Positions 24,314-32,282 of a stretch of DNA of 64,000 nt are shown piece by piece. This DNA comes from UBA3910 sp002391465. Its GTDB lineage: Bacteria > Bacillota > Limnochordia > Darwinibacteriales > Darwinibacteriaceae. The first letter of the stretch is position 1; each line of letters starts with the position of its first letter. A program made the translations under genes and the position numbers. Below the pieces are notes generated by a model. That model was not told the origin of the DNA, did not search any database, and saw only the letters and a program-made list of their open reading frames with translations. Location: the NCBI GenBank assembly GCA_030054835.1, contig JASGVS010000031.1:27584-91583 (forward strand). Direction: 5' to 3'.

Positions 24314-25894
24314 ATGAGCCTAAGTGTAAGGGAAGACCGTCTTGTCGCGGTAAATCGAATTGGGGAAAATACGCTGCAGTCCGTCCTGCAGGGAACGGTG
24401 GAACTGCCCGGCGATGCACCTCCGGTGGAGAGGGTAGTCTGGGTAAAGGCAGTCCCCCGGCTGGAGTCTACGGCGACGGACCAGGATCGGGTTTACATCC
24501 AAGGTGTCATCGACTTGAGCCTCGTGTATGCGCCTGAAACATTGGAGGGCGACGTGGCTGGACTAAGGCGGGTGGAATGGCCTGGGGCCCTCCCCTTTGA
24601 CCATTATGTGGATGTAATCGGGGCGGAGCCGGACATGGCAGCAGAAGCAGCGGCGGTAGTTCTGGTCTGCGAATGGGATCTACGCGCAGGGCAGTACTCG
24701 CTTGATGTGGAGCTGATTCTAGCCACCACCGCCCGGGTTTTTCAAAAGCAGGAGTACACCATAATCAGTGATGTAAACGCAGCCCACCCAGTACGGCTGA
24801 CTGCCGACGGTTTCGTGCTGAGGCCCATCAGTCCGAGTTTGAGTTTTGGTGTGAATAAGGATGTTTCTGCTATTTTAGAGCTGCCAGAGGATGCGCCGTC
24901 CGTAAAGACCATCCTCGATCTAACGGCCAAGCTGAACTTGACCGAAAACCAAGTAGCAGAGGGAGCTGTCAGCCAGCAGGGCCGGGCCGATCTGGAGCTG
25001 CTCTACGAAGGGGAAGACTTCACCGTTAACAGGCAGACGTGGGTGGGGATCCTGCCCTTTGAGATCAATTTGGAAAAGGGAACGATCAAGCCCGAGATGG
25101 TATTGAAACCAAAACTTTCGCCCGAGATCGAGGGTTATGCGGTGAACGACGGGAGAGGTCTGAGGGCAGAACTAACCGTTAGTGGACGATTGGAACTGGA
25201 AGTACCAACAGCCGTTCAAGTTCTGACTGACATTACAGCCACAGGCGGGGATGTGGAGATTCGCCGGGAACTGATCGGTTTGGAGAGCTTCGTGAGTGAG
25301 AAGGAGCACCAGGGATTGGTGCGGGGTCTCTTGGAAATCGACCACCAGTACCCGCCCATCAGGGAACTGCTCCTCTGCCGCGGTACCGCCCATTGGACCG
25401 ATTACGAAGTGGATGCCGATAGGCTCGATTTGGAAGGTGTTATCGATCTGGAACTGTTGTATTTAGCCCATTCGGAAGAGGATATTAAGCCCCTCTACCG
25501 GGCAGTGTTTCCCGAGGCCCTTTCCTTCCAGCAGACAATCGTTGTCCCGGGCCTGGAACCGGGCATGCAGCCCAGAATCAAGCTATCCGTTGGCCAGATT
25601 CAGCCTGATTTGATCAACCGGGAGACGGTGGAAGTGGCCCTCATGCTTCAGGCGAACGTCACCGTCACCGAGTACTTGGAGTTGGAAGTGGCAGTTGAGG
25701 CTGTGCAGGTGGAGCCTGAGGAAGAGAACCCGCCTACCTTGACCTATGTCTTTGTTCAGCCCGGTGATACCATCTGGAAACTGGCTCGGCGCTACCATAC
25801 TACAGAAGAAAAGATATTGGTTTATAACCCAAAACTGCAGGATGATCCCCTGCTGCTCAGGCCCGGTGAGAGGCTGTTTATCCCCCGCGCCTAG
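24314..25894 (+). CDS. sipL: SipL-like spore protein: SPOCS (DUF3794) repeats plus LysM
   Basis: This 526-residue protein has three SPOCS/DUF3794 units (about 16-120, 180-285 and 325-430), each with a VELPGDAPPVERV- or LPEDAPSVKTIL-like start and a (G)xxDLELLY strand, followed by a C-terminal LysM (about 478-522, YVFVQPGDTIWKLARRYHTTEE). This is the layout of clostridial SipL, which binds SpoIVA and tethers the spore coat to the forespore. It is found only in spore-formers. A CATAG element upstream could belong to a mother-cell sigma factor, but I cannot assign a -35. A terminator overlaps the region just after the stop. Confidence 0.85.
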   Translation: MSLSVREDRLVAVNRIGENTLQSVLQGTVELPGDAPPVERVVWVKAVPRLESTATDQDRVYIQGVIDLSLVYAPETLEGDVAGLRRVEWPGALPFDHYVDVIGAEPDMAAEAAAVVLVCEWDLRAGQYSLDVELILATTARVFQKQEYTIISDVNAAHPVRLTADGFVLRPISPSLSFGVNKDVSAILELPEDAPSVKTILDLTAKLNLTENQVAEGAVSQQGRADLELLYEGEDFTVNRQTWVGILPFEINLEKGTIKPEMVLKPKLSPEIEGYAVNDGRGLRAELTVSGRLELEVPTAVQVLTDITATGGDVEIRRELIGLESFVSEKEHQGLVRGLLEIDHQYPPIRELLLCRGTAHWTDYEVDADRLDLEGVIDLELLYLAHSEEDIKPLYRAVFPEALSFQQTIVVPGLEPGMQPRIKLSVGQIQPDLINRETVEVALMLQANVTVTEYLELEVAVEAVQVEPEEENPPTLTYVFVQPGDTIWKLARRYHTTEEKILVYNPKLQDDPLLLRPGERLFIPRA

Positions 25895-25897
25895 ATG

Positions 25898-25927
25898 ATG
25901 GACCCTCCGGGGTCCATTCTTTATTTT
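25898..25927 (+). terminator. Rho-independent terminator of sipL
   Basis: An 8-bp stem ATGGACCC / GGGTCCAT with a TCCG loop starts three bases after the stop codon and is followed by TCTTTATTTT. Confidence 0.88.
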
Positions 25928-25963
25928 GGGTATAATAAGGGAAAAAGACAGCGGGGGACATCT

Positions 25964-26395
25964 ATGCTAGCTCTGCTCCTTGCGGCCCTTTCCGGCCTGC
26001 TTATGGCCCTGCAGGGGTCGCTCAACTCTGCCCTTTCCAAGACAATCGGCCTGTTGGAGGCCACCTTTGTGGTCCAAGTTGTGGGTTCCCTAACGGGAGT
26101 ACTTCTTCTCCTGTCCGGCCTTGGCCAAGGCAACTGGCAGAAATTCCGGGAAGCACCCTGGTATACTTACCTAGGGGGTATTATCGGCGTTGCCATAGTC
26201 TATTTAGTAGTGGCCTCCATTTCTAAAGTGGGGGTTGCCCCAGCCACAACCGCAATTATTGTTGGCCAGGTGACTACTGCGGCAGTGGTGGATTTTTTCG
26301 GTTGGTTTGGTTTGGAGCCGGTACCCTTCAACCTCTGGAAGGGGGTGGGGCTCCTACTTTTGGCAGGCGGTGCCTGGCTCCTTTTGTCCCGTTAA
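25964..26395 (+). CDS. DMT superfamily transporter, YdcZ (DUF606) type
   Basis: This 143-residue protein has about five membrane helices and fits the DUF606/YdcZ half-size family: ALSGLLMALQGSLNSALSKTIG, ATFVVQVVGSLTGVL and VGVAPATTAIIVGQVTTAAVVD. Such single-repeat proteins probably dimerise. The substrate is unknown. The ATG at 25964 follows GGGGGA; a TATAAT at 25931-25936 may be a -10, though it overlaps the terminator tail. It lies between sipL and ispE. Confidence 0.8.
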   Translation: MLALLLAALSGLLMALQGSLNSALSKTIGLLEATFVVQVVGSLTGVLLLLSGLGQGNWQKFREAPWYTYLGGIIGVAIVYLVVASISKVGVAPATTAIIVGQVTTAAVVDFFGWFGLEPVPFNLWKGVGLLLLAGGAWLLLSR

Positions 26396-26450
26396 AAGCA
26401 GAAGGAATTCTCTGTTCAGTGCGGAAATAAGGAAGGACAGGGGGAGGAAA

Positions 26451-27326
26451 ATGGGGCAAATCAGCTTACAGGCGCACGCTAAGATCAATTTGACACTGGA
26501 TGTGGTTGGCCGCAGAGATGATGGTTATCATCTGCTGAAAAGCGTGATGCAATCCCTTTCCCTCGCTGATATAATTACCATTGATCTACTCCCCCGCAAG
26601 GGGATCATTTCCATTTCCGCCGATACCCCCGATCTGCCTACAGATGAGCGAAACATCTGTTGGCGGGCTGCTTCTGCTTTCTTAAATGAAATGGGCAGTA
26701 GAATGGGTGTTTTTATAGGAATAGAAAAACGTATTCCCATGGCGGCGGGTTTGGGCGGCGGCAGCAGTGATGCGGCCGCGGTGCTTATTGGCTTAAACGA
26801 GTTATTCGCCCGGCCTTTTGATCTAGCCCAATTACAGGCGTTAGGTTTGAGTGTGGGTGCGGATGTTCCCTTTTGCTTGCAGGGGGGCACTGCCCTCGTG
26901 GAAGGCATTGGCGAAAAAGTGACAGCGGTTGGGAACTTTTCGGAGGCAGTTTTTGTCTTGGTCAAGCCCAAGGCGTCTGTGTCCACTGCCCAAGTCTACG
27001 GGAGATTTGATCGTAAGAACTTCGGTAGTACCTATACGCAGGAGTTTCTCAGGCAGCTGGAGGCCAATGCAGCGTTAGACGAGCTCAGTAGGGCTTGCGG
27101 AAATGTGTTAGAAACGGTAACCTTATCTTTGGTGCCTGAAGTTCAGCTCTGGAAAGAGCGCCTGTTGGAAACGGGTGCCCTTACCGCGGTCATGTCCGGC
27201 AGCGGGCCGACCGTGTTCGGCATATTTGCTCAGGAAGAAAAGGCCAATCAATTCTGCTTGCGCTGGCAGGACGAAGGGGAAGTGTATGTCGCCCGGCCGG
27301 TGCCTTGTGGTGTGTTAGGCAGATGA
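26451..27326 (+). CDS. ispE: 4-diphosphocytidyl-2-C-methyl-D-erythritol kinase
   Basis: This 291-residue GHMP kinase phosphorylates CDP-ME in the non-mevalonate isoprenoid pathway. It shows AHAKINLTLDV, DGYHLL-SVMQSL, the ATP loop PMAAGLGGGSSDAAAVL and MSGSGPTVFGIF. The start at 26451 gives the family N-terminus; upstream in-frame codons run through the DMT transporter gene in another frame. It lies before the nucleotidyltransferase and purR. Confidence 0.96.
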   Translation: MGQISLQAHAKINLTLDVVGRRDDGYHLLKSVMQSLSLADIITIDLLPRKGIISISADTPDLPTDERNICWRAASAFLNEMGSRMGVFIGIEKRIPMAAGLGGGSSDAAAVLIGLNELFARPFDLAQLQALGLSVGADVPFCLQGGTALVEGIGEKVTAVGNFSEAVFVLVKPKASVSTAQVYGRFDRKNFGSTYTQEFLRQLEANAALDELSRACGNVLETVTLSLVPEVQLWKERLLETGALTAVMSGSGPTVFGIFAQEEKANQFCLRWQDEGEVYVARPVPCGVLGR

Positions 27327-27339
27327 ATGGAGGAGACCA

Positions 27340-28110
27340 ATGTCCAAAGTGGATGCGGTAATATTGGCGGGAGCCCCCAACAGAGGTGAGCTGCAAGAGG
27401 TGAGCCAGGAGGAATGGGAAGCACTCATCCCCATACACGGCAAACCCATGCTGTACTACGTCTTGGAGGCGCTGCAGAAATCCGAGCGTATAGAAAACCT
27501 GATTGTTGTGGGACCTCTGGTTTTGCAGGGATATTTACCTCCCAACGTCCGGCTCATTGAAGCAGGCTCCAGCCTAGCCGAAAACGTCCTTTTGGGCGTA
27601 AATGCGGTGGATAGAAATGGGAAAGTCTGTCTGGTAACTGCGGACATTCCCCTGATCCGGCCTGAAGTGATCGATGACTTTTTGGATCGCTGCTCCGAGC
27701 TGGAGGGTGATATATTCTACCCCATCGTTTCCAAAGAAGCCAGCGAGCAGGCTTATCCAGAAACGGTCCGTACCTATTTCACCTTGAAGGAAGGGACCTT
27801 TACAGGGGGCAATATGCTCTTGGCTGAAGTGGAGACCATCCTCAATTCCAAATGGATCTTGGACGATTTGGTCTTTCAGCGTAAGAAACCGTGGAAAATC
27901 GTGCGCCACTTAGGTTTCTATTTTATCCTTAAGTTCCTTTTCAAGCGGCTCAGTTTGGGACAGATCGAACAGCGGGCCAGCGAGCTCTTTGGTTATAAGG
28001 GTGTTTTGATTATCAGCCCCTATCCGGAGCTGAGCACCGATGTGGATAAGCCCAGCGATTTAACCCTGGCGGAGCAGCTTTTAACGGTTGTCCAGAACAA
28101 GGAGGCCTAG
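27340..28110 (+). CDS. MobA-like NTP transferase domain protein
   Basis: This 256-residue protein has a nucleotidyltransferase fold: VDAVILAGAPNRGEL, ALIPIHGKPMLYYVLEAL, NVLLGVNAV and CLVTADIPLIRP. It resembles enzymes that join sugar phosphates to nucleotides or insert CMP/GMP into molybdenum cofactor, but the nucleotide-binding loop reads AGAPNRGE instead of AGGxSxRMG, so the substrate is unclear. The C-terminal 80 residues are particular to this group. The same gene lies between ispE and purR in other Clostridia, as far as I recall. Confidence 0.7.
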   Translation: MSKVDAVILAGAPNRGELQEVSQEEWEALIPIHGKPMLYYVLEALQKSERIENLIVVGPLVLQGYLPPNVRLIEAGSSLAENVLLGVNAVDRNGKVCLVTADIPLIRPEVIDDFLDRCSELEGDIFYPIVSKEASEQAYPETVRTYFTLKEGTFTGGNMLLAEVETILNSKWILDDLVFQRKKPWKIVRHLGFYFILKFLFKRLSLGQIEQRASELFGYKGVLIISPYPELSTDVDKPSDLTLAEQLLTVVQNKEA

Positions 28111-28111
28111 T

Positions 28112-28924
28112 ATGAGGCGAGCACAAAGAATTGCAGCCATCACCGGCATGTTGGTGGAGAAGCCCCATCATGTATTTGATGTGGGCGATTTTGCCGAGCT
28201 TTTCGGGGTTGCCCGCTCAACCCTTTCCGAGGATCTCTCCATTATCCGATCCACCTTTGAAGATTTGGGGATGGGGAAAGTAGAGACAATAGCAGGTGCG
28301 GTAGGCGGTGTGCGCTATCTGCCCGATCTAAGCAGCGAGCAGATTCTCGCGCAAATCGAGGGGATCTGTGAACGTCTGCGGGAACCGGATCGCATCCTGC
28401 CCGGCGGTTTTGTCTACACTGATGACCTCATCTTGTCCCCCCAGCTTCTGCGGATTGTAGGCCACATCTTTTCCACCAAGTTCAGTCAATACGAGCCCCA
28501 ATACGTTGCCACAGTCGAAACGGCGGGTATACCGGTAGCTTTAAGCACAGCCCGCTCTTTAAATGTGCCCCTGGTGGTGGTGCGCCGCCAGAGCAAACCT
28601 ACTGAAGGGCCTGTGTTGACAATGAATTTCGTGTCGGGCAGCGCCAATCAGGTGGAGACAATGTCCCTTTCCCGGCGTGCCCTACCCACGGGCAGCAGGG
28701 TGCTCTTAATTGATGACTTTATGAAGGCGGGCGGCACTTTAAGGGGCTTGATCAACCTGATGGATGAGTTTGAATGTACAGTGGTTGGGACAGGTGTTTT
28801 GATTGAAACGGGCTGGCCCGAGAAGAAGCTGATCGATGATTATTTATCCCTGATCTATCTGCAGGAGGTCAACGTGGAAGAAGAAAAAGTGATAGTAAGG
28901 CCCGCAGATTGGATCACGGCTTAG
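28112..28924 (+). CDS. purR: Pur operon repressor PurR
   Basis: This 270-residue protein has an N-terminal winged helix (RAQRIAAITGMLVEKPHHVF, FAELFGVARSTLSEDLSII) and a phosphoribosyltransferase-like domain with the PRPP motif LLIDDFMKAGGT. It represses purine genes when PRPP is low. The start at 28112 has AAGGAGG six bases upstream and overlaps nothing; the stop of the previous gene is one base away. Its PurBox targets are not in this window. Confidence 0.94.
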   Translation: MRRAQRIAAITGMLVEKPHHVFDVGDFAELFGVARSTLSEDLSIIRSTFEDLGMGKVETIAGAVGGVRYLPDLSSEQILAQIEGICERLREPDRILPGGFVYTDDLILSPQLLRIVGHIFSTKFSQYEPQYVATVETAGIPVALSTARSLNVPLVVVRRQSKPTEGPVLTMNFVSGSANQVETMSLSRRALPTGSRVLLIDDFMKAGGTLRGLINLMDEFECTVVGTGVLIETGWPEKKLIDDYLSLIYLQEVNVEEEKVIVRPADWITA

Positions 28925-28936
28925 GTGGTGTAATGA

Positions 28937-29935
28937 TTGGGTAAGACAGCAGCAGTTATTCTAGCAGCAGGCGAAGGTTCGCGCATGTTATCAAAAAAGG
29001 CAAAGGTCCTGCACCGTTTGGCCGGTTTAGAATTGGTCAACCATGTGGTGCGCAGCGTACGGGAGGCTGCCTTTGATCGCACGATAGTCGTGATCGGCTA
29101 TCAGGGTGATAAAGTGCGCCAGGCGTTAAGCGGTGTTGAGCTGGTGGAGCAAAAGGAGCAGCGGGGTACTGGACACGCGGTAAACCAGTGCCGTGAAGCC
29201 CTCAAAGGTTTTAGCGGCAATGTCTTGGTTACCTATGGAGATACGCCCCTCTTTCGCGGTGAGACCTTTGCTAATGCGCTGAAATACCATGAGGAGCAGG
29301 GAGCGGCAGCCACTATTGTTACTGCCATCTTTGATGATCCCACCGGTTATGGGCGTGTGATTAGGGACGGCGACCGTGTTTTGGGGGTAAAGGAACATAA
29401 GGATGCCAGTCCGGACGAACTGGCTGTTACGGAAATCAACACCGGGACATACTGTTTCCGCAGTGAACTGTTATTCGAATACCTGACCAAAATCACGCCC
29501 GATAACGCCCAGACCGAATACTATCTGCCCGATGTTCTGCCCCTTCTGCTCAAAGCGGGTCATAAAGTGGCAGGTTATGTGTTGGCTGATCCCAAAGAGA
29601 GCATGGGGATTAATGACCGCAGTCAACTGGCGGAGGCCGAGGCTGTGCTGCGGGATCGCCTCTGTCGTAAATGGATGGATCGGGGCGTAACGATCATTGA
29701 TCCCGCCACAACCTGGATTGAGCACGACTGCACCATCGGCGAGGATACTGTTATTTACCCTAACACGTACATCCAGCAGGGTACTGAGATCGGCAGTGAC
29801 TGCATTATAGGGCCGAACTGCCGCTTAAGTGGGGCCAAAATCGGTGATGGGGTAGTTATGGAAAACACTATTGTTGTGGGCAGGCATGTGGATGCAGGCA
29901 GCCACATAGCCCCCTTTACTTTTCTGACCAGTTAA
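28937..29935 (+). CDS. glmU: GlmU-type UDP-GlcNAc pyrophosphorylase lacking the acetyltransferase part
   Basis: This 332-residue protein has the full N-terminal uridylyltransferase domain (VILAAGEGSRM-SKKAKVLHRLAG, YGDTPLF, TGYGRVIRD, EINTGTY) and only about 70 residues of the left-handed beta helix, ending HIAPFTFLTS. Normal GlmU is about 450-460 residues, and the missing part holds the acetyltransferase active site. The stop is followed at once by prs, so there is no room for a frameshifted remainder. It can probably still make UDP-GlcNAc from GlcNAc-1-P; acetylation of GlcN-1-P must then come from another protein or route. The start is TTG at 28937, behind GGTGGTG. Confidence 0.85.
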   Translation: MGKTAAVILAAGEGSRMLSKKAKVLHRLAGLELVNHVVRSVREAAFDRTIVVIGYQGDKVRQALSGVELVEQKEQRGTGHAVNQCREALKGFSGNVLVTYGDTPLFRGETFANALKYHEEQGAAATIVTAIFDDPTGYGRVIRDGDRVLGVKEHKDASPDELAVTEINTGTYCFRSELLFEYLTKITPDNAQTEYYLPDVLPLLLKAGHKVAGYVLADPKESMGINDRSQLAEAEAVLRDRLCRKWMDRGVTIIDPATTWIEHDCTIGEDTVIYPNTYIQQGTEIGSDCIIGPNCRLSGAKIGDGVVMENTIVVGRHVDAGSHIAPFTFLTS

Positions 29936-29955
29936 AATTGGAGGCGGGAATTGAA

Positions 29956-30903
29956 ATGAGACAGGGCAGTAAAAAACTAAAGGTATTCAGCGCCAACGCC
30001 AACCGGGAATTAGCGGAGCAGATCTGCAGCTGTTTAGGTTTGGAGCTGGGCAAAGCGGAAGTGACCAGGTTCAAGGATGGTGAGATCAGGGTCCGCATCG
30101 GAGAAACTGTGAGGGGTGTGGAAGTGTTCATTGTCCAGCCCTTGAACAACCCGTCTTCCGAAAATTTGATGGAACTTCTGATCATGATTGATGCAATGAA
30201 ACGGGCTTCTGCCAAAGAGGTGTGTGCAGTGATTCCCTACTACGCCTACGCCCGACAGGATCGGAAGACCCAGCCTAGGGATGCAATCGCTGCTAAGCTC
30301 GTGGCAAATCTAATTACCGCGGCAGGTGCCGATCGGGTTGTCACACTGGATCTCCATGCAGGCCAGATTCAAGGCTTCTTCGATATTCCGGTAGACAATC
30401 TCCGGGCAATGCCAATCATTTACGATTACATACAGAAGAAAGAACTGGAAGATGTAATCGTTGTCTCGCCTGACGTGGGCGGGGTTGTCCGGGCCCGGGA
30501 GCTGGCCGATCGCCTCCACTGCGCCATTGCCATTGTAGACAAACGCAGACCCAGACCGAACGTTGCTGAGGTAATGAACATTATCGGGGATGTGGAAGGT
30601 AAGACGGCAGTGTTTATCGACGACATGATCGACACGGCCGGTACCATAGTCAATGCGGCTGAGGCCATTTTGGCGCGGGGTGCCAAGGAGGTCTATGCTT
30701 GCAGCAGCCATGCGGTCTTTTCCGACCCGGCAGTGGAACGACTAGCCAACAGCCCGCTGAAGGAGATAATCGTAACAGACAGCATTCACCTGCCCCCAGA
30801 GAAGAAGATACCCAATCTGACAGTCCTATCGGTTGCGCCCTTGTTTGCAGAAGCAATTCGGCGCATCTTCGAGGAACTGTCCGTAAGCTATCTGTTTGAC
30901 TAA
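29956..30903 (+). CDS. prs: Ribose-phosphate pyrophosphokinase (PRPP synthetase)
   Basis: This 315-residue enzyme makes PRPP from ribose-5-phosphate and ATP. It shows KVFSANANRELAEQI, RFKDGEI, IPYYAYARQDRKTQPRD, DLHAGQIQGFFDIPVDNL, SPDVGGVVRAREL and the PRPP loop VFIDDMIDTAGT. An upstream TTG at 29938 lies before the GGAGG, so the ATG at 29956 is preferred. It is in the classic glmU-prs-ctc-pth order. Confidence 0.97.
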   Translation: MRQGSKKLKVFSANANRELAEQICSCLGLELGKAEVTRFKDGEIRVRIGETVRGVEVFIVQPLNNPSSENLMELLIMIDAMKRASAKEVCAVIPYYAYARQDRKTQPRDAIAAKLVANLITAAGADRVVTLDLHAGQIQGFFDIPVDNLRAMPIIYDYIQKKELEDVIVVSPDVGGVVRARELADRLHCAIAIVDKRRPRPNVAEVMNIIGDVEGKTAVFIDDMIDTAGTIVNAAEAILARGAKEVYACSSHAVFSDPAVERLANSPLKEIIVTDSIHLPPEKKIPNLTVLSVAPLFAEAIRRIFEELSVSYLFD

Positions 30904-30949
30904 ATGTGGTAAGAATGATATCATTAGACGGAATAAAAAGGAGGCTGTA

Positions 30950-31591
30950 ATGGGTATGGCTAATTTAGAGCTAACTGTGGAAAAAAGAACTGAAACAGGT
31001 AAATCCTATGCGCGCAAACTCCGTGCCGCTGGCAAAATCCCCGCGGTAGTCTACGGTTCCGGTGAACCGGCAATAAATGTGGAAGTGTCCGTCCGTGAGG
31101 CTGAAAGGATCCTTTCAGCAGCGGGCAGCTTGGTTACGCTGGCCATTAACGGAGATTCTAAGCCGGTTATCGTCAAGGACATTCTCCGCGACCCGGTCCG
31201 GGGCGATCTGATGCATGTGGATTTCCACGCGGTAGACCTTAAGAAGGAACTGGAAATCAGTGTGCCCATCCGCTACGTTGGCGAAGAGAATCGGGCGAAT
31301 GATGGCGGCATCGTGGCAACGCTCCTGTGGGAAGTCACCGTTTCCTGTCTGCCAACTCAGATTCCGGAGGCAATTGAGGTAGACGTGAGCGGACTCACCC
31401 TCGATGACACGCTCACCCTCGCCGATCTGGAACTTCCAGAAGGCGTTGAGGTTGTTGGTGAACCGGACGAAGCGGTTGTCAGGGTAACCCTGCCCGATCT
31501 GCCTGCGGCAGAAGAAGGCGATGAAGAAGAGGCTGAAGACGGCGCAGCAGAAGCCGAAGAGCCTGCAGCAGAGGAACCGTCCGAAGAATAA
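30950..31591 (+). CDS. ctc: Ribosomal protein L25/TL5 (general stress protein Ctc)
   Basis: This 213-residue protein has an N-terminal 5S-rRNA-binding L25 domain (LELTVEKRTETGKSYARKLR-AGKIPAVVYG) and a C-terminal TL5 domain (VPIRYVGEE, VSCLPTQIPEAIEVDVSGL), ending in a long tail made mostly of Glu and Ala. The acidic tail is common in this family. The ATG at 30950 is five bases after AAGGAGG. It is 46 bp downstream of prs and closes with a terminator. Confidence 0.95.
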   Translation: MGMANLELTVEKRTETGKSYARKLRAAGKIPAVVYGSGEPAINVEVSVREAERILSAAGSLVTLAINGDSKPVIVKDILRDPVRGDLMHVDFHAVDLKKELEISVPIRYVGEENRANDGGIVATLLWEVTVSCLPTQIPEAIEVDVSGLTLDDTLTLADLELPEGVEVVGEPDEAVVRVTLPDLPAAEEGDEEEAEDGAAEAEEPAAEEPSEE

Positions 31592-31613
31592 AGAAATTAG
31601 CGTCAGCAGGGGG

Positions 31614-31649
31614 CGCACAGTGCTGGAAGAAGTCACTGTGCGTTCTTTT
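31614..31649 (+). terminator. Rho-independent terminator of ctc
   Basis: A 9-bp stem CGCACAGTG / CACTGTGCG with an 11-nt loop is followed by TTCTTTT. Confidence 0.88.
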
Positions 31650-31674
31650 GTGATCTCTATTTGGAGGGAAGACG

Positions 31675-32259
31675 GTGACGGTGAGAATAATCGTTGGCTT
31701 AGGCAATCCCGGTGCACGCTACGCCCAAACCCGGCACAATTTGGGCTTTTGGGTGATAGACGAGCTCAGCGACCGCTGGCAGATTCCCCTTACTCGGCAC
31801 AAGTACCAAGCTAAGTACGGCGAAGGCCGGGTGGGCGCAGAACGGATCGTGCTTGTTAAACCCCAAACCTTCATGAACCGCAGCGGCGAGGCGGTCAGTT
31901 CCTTCGTCCGCTTCTATCAGCCGGATTTGGCTGATCTTTTGGTTATTTACGACGACCTGGATTTAGCCCCCGGCTTATTGCGCTTGAAAGGATCGGGCAG
32001 TGCCGGCGGGCATCGGGGTATGGAAAATATTATTCAACACTTGGACTCCAAAGAGTTTCCCCGTCTGCGCTTGGGGATAGGCGCAACCCCTGAATTTTTA
32101 ACCGCTGCCGATTATGTATTGCAGAGGATTGATGCGGAAGAACTAATAATACTTAAAGAGGCAGCAAAAAGAGGGGCGGATGCGGTGGAAATGTGGCTGA
32201 AAGAAGGTCTGCTCACGGCCATGAACCAATTTAACCGGAGGCAGACCGGAGAAGCGTAA
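31675..32259 (+). CDS. pth: Peptidyl-tRNA hydrolase
   Basis: This 194-residue enzyme releases peptides from tRNAs that fell off the ribosome. It shows VGLGNPGARYAQTRHNLGFWV (with the catalytic His), VKPQTFMNRSGEAV, YDDLDLAPG and GSAGGHRGMENI. The start is GTG at 31675 after GGAGG. It follows ctc and precedes mfd, as in Bacillus, though the small yabK gene is absent. Confidence 0.96.
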   Translation: MTVRIIVGLGNPGARYAQTRHNLGFWVIDELSDRWQIPLTRHKYQAKYGEGRVGAERIVLVKPQTFMNRSGEAVSSFVRFYQPDLADLLVIYDDLDLAPGLLRLKGSGSAGGHRGMENIIQHLDSKEFPRLRLGIGATPEFLTAADYVLQRIDAEELIILKEAAKRGADAVEMWLKEGLLTAMNQFNRRQTGEA

Positions 32260-32282
32260 CCGGTTGGGAAAGGGGATATCAA

